Source: Egerieenecus merdigallinarum (GTDB taxonomy: Bacteria; Bacillota; Clostridia; Christensenellales; Aristaeellaceae). Taken from it: a DNA stretch of 64,000 bases. Position 1 is the stretch's first letter; every line of letters begins with the position of its first letter. Shown piece by piece: positions 59,879-64,000 of this stretch. A program made the translations under genes and the position numbers. The notes under the pieces are model-generated. The model did no database searches. It was given only the letters and a program-made list of their open reading frames with translations, and was not told the origin of the DNA. Where the stretch lies: NCBI GenBank assembly GCA_018711985.1, contig DVHS01000122.1, positions 1 through 64,000 of the forward strand, written 5' to 3'.

Positions 59879-61726
59879 TTACTTGCCCATGGCGGTCAGC
59901 CATTCCTGGTAGGCCGCTTCGTATTCCTCGGCGCTGATGAAGTCCTCATGCAGCGTCTGGTACTTGTAACGCAGGTTGCTGACGCCGCAGGGAGAATACT
60001 GCCCTTCGAAGATATTCAGCTTCGTCACCTGATAGGACGCGGCTTCAATGTTGTAGGGGATAACCATGGCGTTGTTGATGAGCATGGCCTCCGCCTCGGC
60101 AAACTTGGTGTAGCGGGCGGCGATGTCATCGGTGATGGCCTTGGCTTCTTCCACGGTGGCGTAGTAGGTGGTCAGGATGTCCTTGGTCTCGGGATAGCTG
60201 TCGCCGTCCAGAGAAACGTCCATCTTGTTGTAGCTGTTGCCTTCATGCAGGCCGGTCTCGCTGTCGATGCTCTCGGCAAAGGGAGAGGCCCAGGTCAGCG
60301 GGTCGGCGTAGTCGGCGCCCCAGTTGCAGCGCATCATGCTGTACACGCCCGCGCGGCGGGTGGCGGACAGGAAGGACTCGGAGGGGCCAGCGTACAGCTC
60401 CACGTTGATGTAGTCCGTGCCCAGCACGCCTTCCAGCTGCTGTTTGAACAGGATGCTCTCGTTCTCCCAGTCGGTGTCGCCGCTCTTATAGGTCAGCAGG
60501 ATGGTCACCGGGAAGGTGCAGCCCGCGGCGGTCAACTCTTCCATGGCCTTGGCCTTGTACTCCAGGGCCTTTTCCGCGTTGAAGAAGTTCTCCTCGGTGC
60601 CATCAAAGGGCGCCAGCTCGGAGTAGTCCACACCGTCCGCTGCGCAGAAGGTGGCGGGGGTGATGGTGTTTTGCAGGATGGACTCGGGATCGTCCGGCTC
60701 CAGGGCGCGCATGGAGTACGTGCGGTCAAAGGCGCTCATGATGGAGTGACGGAAGTTGCTGTTGTTCACGGCGATACGCCAGTTGTCCGGGCCGTATTCG
60801 GCGTCGTACTGGGGATCAAAGTTGAAGCAGAAGAAATAGCTGAAGTCCGGCACGGCACGGCCGCGGCTGACGATATCCGCGTGGTTGGCCTTCCAGTCGT
60901 CGATGATGTCGTTGCTCAGGTCGGCGTAGTCCACCTCGCCGCGCAGGGCCATGGTAGGCGCCAGGGTAGCGGCTTCCGTGTTGTAGATCTGCTCGATGCG
61001 GTCGATGTAGACATGCTCGGCATCCCAGTTGTTGGGGTTCTTCACGAAAACGTGCTTTACCTGGGGCTCAAACTCGCTGAGGATGAACGCGCCGCAGTAA
61101 TACATCTTTTCACAGGCGGTGGCGAACTCCGCGCCCAGCTCTTCCAGCTGCGGGCCATAGGCGGGCATGAAGCTGCCGTAGGTCAAGCAGGAGAGCAGGT
61201 AGGGCGTGGGCTTATCCACGATGTACTGCAGGGTGTAGTCGTCCACAGCCTTTACGCCAACCTCGGCAAAGTCGGTGACCTCACCGGCATAGTACGCGGC
61301 GGCGTTCAGAATGTTGGCTTCCTCAAACATGTACTCCAGGCTGCTGTCATATTCGGGGGTCAGCACATACTTGGCGGCGGCCACAAAGTCGTTGGCGGTA
61401 ACTTCGCCCACCTCGGCGCCGGTGTAGTCGTACCACTTCTGTCCCTGGCGCAGGTGGAAGGTCCAGGTGAGCTGATCCTCGGACACTTCCCAGGTTTCGG
61501 CCAGGCCGGGGATGATTTCGCCGATGTTGTTGTACTCAATCAGCGTATCCACCACGTTGGCACCGGGGGTGTAGTCCCAGGTGGTGCTGCTGGTCAGGTA
61601 GTTCAGCGTGGACACCTCGGAGCTGTACAGCGAGGTATAGACGCTCTCCTCCTCCGCGGAAGCGGGAAGGACGGCCAGGCTGGCCAGCATTGCCAGTGTC
61701 ATCAAGAAGGCAAGCAGCTTTTTCAT
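59879..61726 (-). CDS. oppA: Oligopeptide-binding protein OppA-type (solute-binding family 5), no lipobox
   Basis: 615 residues. Signal peptide MKKLLAFLMTLAMLASLAVL followed by PASAEEES: a signal-peptidase I site (ASA-EE) with no cysteine, so not a standard lipoprotein. Mature part is a family 5 SBP: EVSEDQLTWTFHLRQGQKWY, TAND (GEVTANDFVAAAKYVL), MRCNWGADYADPLTWASPFA. Binds peptides outside the membrane and delivers them to OppB/C. SD AAAAGGAGG before ATG 61726. Own promoter at 61814; 34 bases after the terminator-separated gap lies oppB. Confidence 0.93.
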   Translation of the reverse strand: MKKLLAFLMTLAMLASLAVLPASAEEESVYTSLYSSEVSTLNYLTSSTTWDYTPGANVVDTLIEYNNIGEIIPGLAETWEVSEDQLTWTFHLRQGQKWYDYTGAEVGEVTANDFVAAAKYVLTPEYDSSLEYMFEEANILNAAAYYAGEVTDFAEVGVKAVDDYTLQYIVDKPTPYLLSCLTYGSFMPAYGPQLEELGAEFATACEKMYYCGAFILSEFEPQVKHVFVKNPNNWDAEHVYIDRIEQIYNTEAATLAPTMALRGEVDYADLSNDIIDDWKANHADIVSRGRAVPDFSYFFCFNFDPQYDAEYGPDNWRIAVNNSNFRHSIMSAFDRTYSMRALEPDDPESILQNTITPATFCAADGVDYSELAPFDGTEENFFNAEKALEYKAKAMEELTAAGCTFPVTILLTYKSGDTDWENESILFKQQLEGVLGTDYINVELYAGPSESFLSATRRAGVYSMMRCNWGADYADPLTWASPFAESIDSETGLHEGNSYNKMDVSLDGDSYPETKDILTTYYATVEEAKAITDDIAARYTKFAEAEAMLINNAMVIPYNIEAASYQVTKLNIFEGQYSPCGVSNLRYKYQTLHEDFISAEEYEAAYQEWLTAMGK

Positions 61727-61813
61727 GAAATGGTGACCTCCTTTTGAAAAGATAATGATCCACGGGATTCACGGGGATGGGAAAGAATGGAATCCCCCGC
61801 GGCTGTTAGAAAC

Positions 61814-61842
61814 AGGATACAACCCGCACATGCCCTTGTCAA
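61814..61842 (-). promoter_or_regulatory. Promoter of the opp operon
   Basis: Minus strand TTGACA (61842-61837), 17-base spacer, TATCCT (61819-61814), 87 bases before oppA. Confidence 0.8.
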
Positions 61843-61966
61843 GGCAGGGAAATGCATTTTTAATGTATAAAACTTGCATCTTGCGCTGAAACGCAAAATT
61901 TGTACGCAGGAAATAAATTTGAAGAAAAAGGCAAGCGGCCGGTATGCCCTGGGGAAAAATGAATTT

Positions 61967-62710
61967 TTAGGCTTTCATCCCGCCGCAAGCCGCCACAAAC
62001 GCCTCAAAGAGCGCCAGCTGTCCGGGCTCTGTTTGCCACAGGCGTTCCGGGTGCCATTGCACGCCGACAAAGAAGCGTTCCCCCGCCAGCTCCGCGCCTT
62101 CGCACAGCCCGTCCTCGCTGTGCGCGGTGGGGATGAATCCCTGGCCCATGTGATGCACCCCTTGATGGTGCAGGGAATTGACCCGGGCGCTGTCTCCCAG
62201 AATCGCTTGCAGGCGGCTGTGGGGGGACAGGGCTACGGCATGGGCAGGATAGTGCTCCGGCTGCAGCTGCCGGTGCGCAATGGGATTGTCGGTGACAAAC
62301 TCCTTGGGAATATCCTGATAAACGTCACCGCCCAGGGCAATATTCATGACCTGAAAGCCACGGCATACGCCCAGCACAGGCTTGACGGTGGGAAGGAGCA
62401 GCCGGCACAGGGTTAGCTCCATGGCGTCCCGGCGCGGGCTGATGTCCCCGCTCCAGGGGCGGCAGGGCTGATGGAAATACTGCGGGTCCACATCGCCGCC
62501 GCCCGTGAACAGAAAGCCATCCAGGGTCTGCACGTAGTCCTGGAGCACCGCTTCCCCGGCGTCCAGGGGGAGCAGTACCGGACGCGCACCCAGACGCAAC
62601 AGCGCCTGGCAAAAATCATCGCGCACGCTTACATAGGTTTCTTCATGATTCAGGCCCGGTGTCAGGCCGATCCAGGGCGTTGCCACACTGGCCGCCTCCT
62701 TGCAACTCAT
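61967..62710 (-). CDS. Gamma-glutamyl-gamma-aminobutyrate hydrolase family (class I glutamine amidotransferase-like, peptidase C26)
   Basis: 247 residues from ATG 62710 (AAGGA upstream). Nucleophile elbow PVLGVCRGFQVMNIALGG (Cys), His-Glu of the triad in FVGVQWHPERLWQTEPG, and the PuuD-typical HRQLQPEHYPAHAVALSP. Such enzymes cleave gamma-glutamyl bonds, as in putrescine or peptide breakdown. The start TPWIGLTPGLNHEETYVSV is family-like. Lies between the opp operon and a P1 peptidase, suggesting a role in processing imported peptides; this is inference. Confidence 0.9.
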   Translation of the reverse strand: MSCKEAASVATPWIGLTPGLNHEETYVSVRDDFCQALLRLGARPVLLPLDAGEAVLQDYVQTLDGFLFTGGGDVDPQYFHQPCRPWSGDISPRRDAMELTLCRLLLPTVKPVLGVCRGFQVMNIALGGDVYQDIPKEFVTDNPIAHRQLQPEHYPAHAVALSPHSRLQAILGDSARVNSLHHQGVHHMGQGFIPTAHSEDGLCEGAELAGERFFVGVQWHPERLWQTEPGQLALFEAFVAACGGMKA

Positions 62711-62827
62711 GATTGTTTCCTTATATTCCATTTTTCACCGGGAAATTCCTGCCCGGACAGGAAAAACCGGGTTTGGGCGCGAATTTCTATGACCAAATCC
62801 ATCGAAGCGAAGGAGCTGACAGCATCC

Positions 62828-63820
62828 ATGAAGTTGTCCGTTGGAGGCCTGCCCCATGGCCCGCGAAACCAGATCACCGACGTGCCGGGGGTCCGGGTGG
62901 GCCACTGCACCGTGGACCGGGAGGATTGCCATACGGGTGTGACGGTGATCCTGCCCCCGCCTGCAAACCCCTTTACGGAAAAGCTCACCGCCGCCGCCTT
63001 TGTGTGGAACGGCTTTGGCAAGAGCCAGGGCCTGGTTCAGGTGGAGGAGCTGGGCACCCTGGAAACGCCCATTGCCTTGACCAACACCCTGAACGTGGGC
63101 AAGGTCCATGACGCGATGGTTTCCGTGATGCTGGACTGGTGCCGCCGGGATGGGGTCAAGCTCACCAGCGTAAACCCCGTGGTGCTGGAGTGCAACGACA
63201 GCAGCATCAGTGATATTGCCCGCCGCCCCGTGGGCGAGGCGGAGGTGCGCGCCGCCATTGCCGCCGCTTCCGCGGACTTTGCCGAGGGGGACGTGGGCGC
63301 GGGCCGGGGCACCATCTGCTACGGTATGAAGGGAGGCATCGGCTCCGCGTCCCGGCAGATGACCCTGGGGGACGAAACCTTCACCCTTGGGGTGCTGGTG
63401 CAGTCCAATTACGGGGCGTCGGCGGACTTCCAGTGGGCACAGCTGCCCCAGGGGCTGGCGGAGTGCGACCGTGGCTCCATTATCATGGTGGTGGCCACGG
63501 ATCTTCCCCTGAGCCACCGGCAACTCAGGCGGGTCATCAAGCGGGCCAGCGTGGGCATGGCGCGCCTGGGTTCCTACGTGGGCCACGGCAGCGGGGAGAT
63601 TATGGTGGGATTCACCACCGCTCCCCGGGCGGTTTCCGGCGCCTTTGAAACCATGCGGGTGCTCCGGGAGGAGGAAATCAACCTGCCTTTCCGCGCCGTG
63701 GGCGAGTGCTGTGAGGAGGCCATCCTCAAGTCCATGCTTTGTGCCCATGCCGGAAAAACCCTGGACGGAGAAGCGGTGCCTGCGCTATCTGATCTCCTGG
63801 CGGAACGCAAACAACCATAA
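62828..63820 (+). CDS. P1-family (DmpA-type) aminopeptidase / endopeptidase
   Basis: 330 residues. Start ATG 62828 with GAAGGAG. N-terminus RNQITDVPGVRVGHCTVDRE, then VILPPPANPFTEKLTAAAFV and KSQGLVQVEELGTLETPIAL; the self-cleavage/catalytic Asn-Ser region in family S58 is represented by QSNYGASADFQWAQLPQG (nucleophile position follows the Asn-Tyr-Gly stretch as NYG-A-S), and GAGRGTICYGMKGGIGSASR. Self-processing N-terminal-nucleophile peptidases of this type remove N-terminal D- or L-residues or beta-amino acids. Divergent from the C26 hydrolase. Confidence 0.88.
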   Translation: MKLSVGGLPHGPRNQITDVPGVRVGHCTVDREDCHTGVTVILPPPANPFTEKLTAAAFVWNGFGKSQGLVQVEELGTLETPIALTNTLNVGKVHDAMVSVMLDWCRRDGVKLTSVNPVVLECNDSSISDIARRPVGEAEVRAAIAAASADFAEGDVGAGRGTICYGMKGGIGSASRQMTLGDETFTLGVLVQSNYGASADFQWAQLPQGLAECDRGSIIMVVATDLPLSHRQLRRVIKRASVGMARLGSYVGHGSGEIMVGFTTAPRAVSGAFETMRVLREEEINLPFRAVGECCEEAILKSMLCAHAGKTLDGEAVPALSDLLAERKQP

Positions 63821-63845
63821 CTGACCGGGAAGGGAGGTGCGGCCA

Positions 63846-64000
63846 GTGTATCTGGATAGCTTTGTTTTTCCCGACGAGGACTGGGAGTGGAACGCACGCC
63901 TGGCGGAGAAGCGCACCTGCTACAACACCATGTATCCCATGGGCGTGCTGTCGGGCATCGGGCTGGAACGGTTGGACTTTGCTCCCATTACCATCCTTTA
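63846..64000 (+). CDS. AAA family ATPase, N-terminus (3' end outside window)
   Basis: GTG start at 63846 with SD GGGAGG, 25 bases after the P1 peptidase gene. The visible 51 residues (YLDSFVFPDEDWEWNARLAE, then NTMYPMGVLSGIGLERLDFA and PITIL) match the start of small SMC/RecF-like AAA ATPases in clostridia, in which a Walker A GGNGSGKSTLL follows directly after the PITI segment. That motif would be the next coding stretch beyond the window edge, so the call is by resemblance only. Confidence 0.5.
   Translation, partial: MYLDSFVFPDEDWEWNARLAEKRTCYNTMYPMGVLSGIGLERLDFAPITIL

Overview
The window is a chromosomal segment of a GC-rich, Gram-positive-type anaerobe, most likely a gut- or rumen-associated member of the Clostridia. 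The basis is a CIRCE/HrcA-controlled grpE-dnaK-dnaJ cluster, a CtsR-McsA-McsB-ClpC operon, the diaminopimelate aminotransferase (DapL) route to meso-DAP, many A-type promoters and strong SD sites, an FprA-type oxygen-detoxifying flavoprotein, and much carbohydrate-degrading capacity. A Christensenellales-like lineage would fit the non-lipoprotein OppA, but that placement is inference. I saw no rRNA, tRNA, CRISPR array, prophage or transposase.

Layout. 1-7.1 kb: a sugar-utilisation locus on the plus strand: ABC permease (partial), a second permease truncated and fused to remains of an AraC-type sensor-regulator, a BNR/sialidase-like gene broken by an in-frame TGA, a DapA/NanA-type aldolase, an alpha/beta esterase, and an SGNH esterase frameshifted at a C6 run. 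7.2-12.5 kb (minus): a GyrI-like protein, a YjbR-DUF3795 fusion, a WYL-type regulator, then a GH88-DUF2264 operon for uronic-acid-containing oligosaccharides with a near-perfect promoter. 12.6-17.5 kb: hrcA-grpE-dnaK-dnaJ. 17.6-18.8 kb: FprA flavoprotein. 19-24 kb (minus): a 1694-residue secreted repeat protein of the SdrD_B/prealbumin type. 24.3-31.3 kb: asnS, a 2-hydroxyacid dehydrogenase, dapF-dapL, purA, an amidohydrolase. 31.6-35.7 kb: a large GH106-like glycosidase divergent from an AraC regulator.

35.7-40.2 kb (minus): CBS-type inorganic pyrophosphatase, CHAP amidase-like secreted protein, sfsA, VanW-family protein. 40.4-43.4 kb: M32 carboxypeptidase, sirtuin, nitroreductase-like protein. 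44-47.3 kb: recQ and a GH51 arabinofuranosidase. 47.4-50.6 kb (minus): Gfo/Idh/MocA oxidoreductase, a DUF6171-like zinc protein and murA. 50.9-55.6 kb: ctsR-mcsA-mcsB-clpC. 55.7-61.8 kb (minus): oppABCDF with a terminator between oppA and oppB. 62-64 kb: a class-I glutamine-amidotransferase-like hydrolase, a P1-family aminopeptidase and the start of an AAA ATPase.

The two most notable signals are (i) a dispersed, structured, non-coding repeat in at least four intergenic copies, three of which lie just downstream of a gene in the same orientation, and (ii) four independent gene lesions crowded in the first 6.2 kb and none recognised in the other 58 kb, which is either local gene decay or a local assembly problem.
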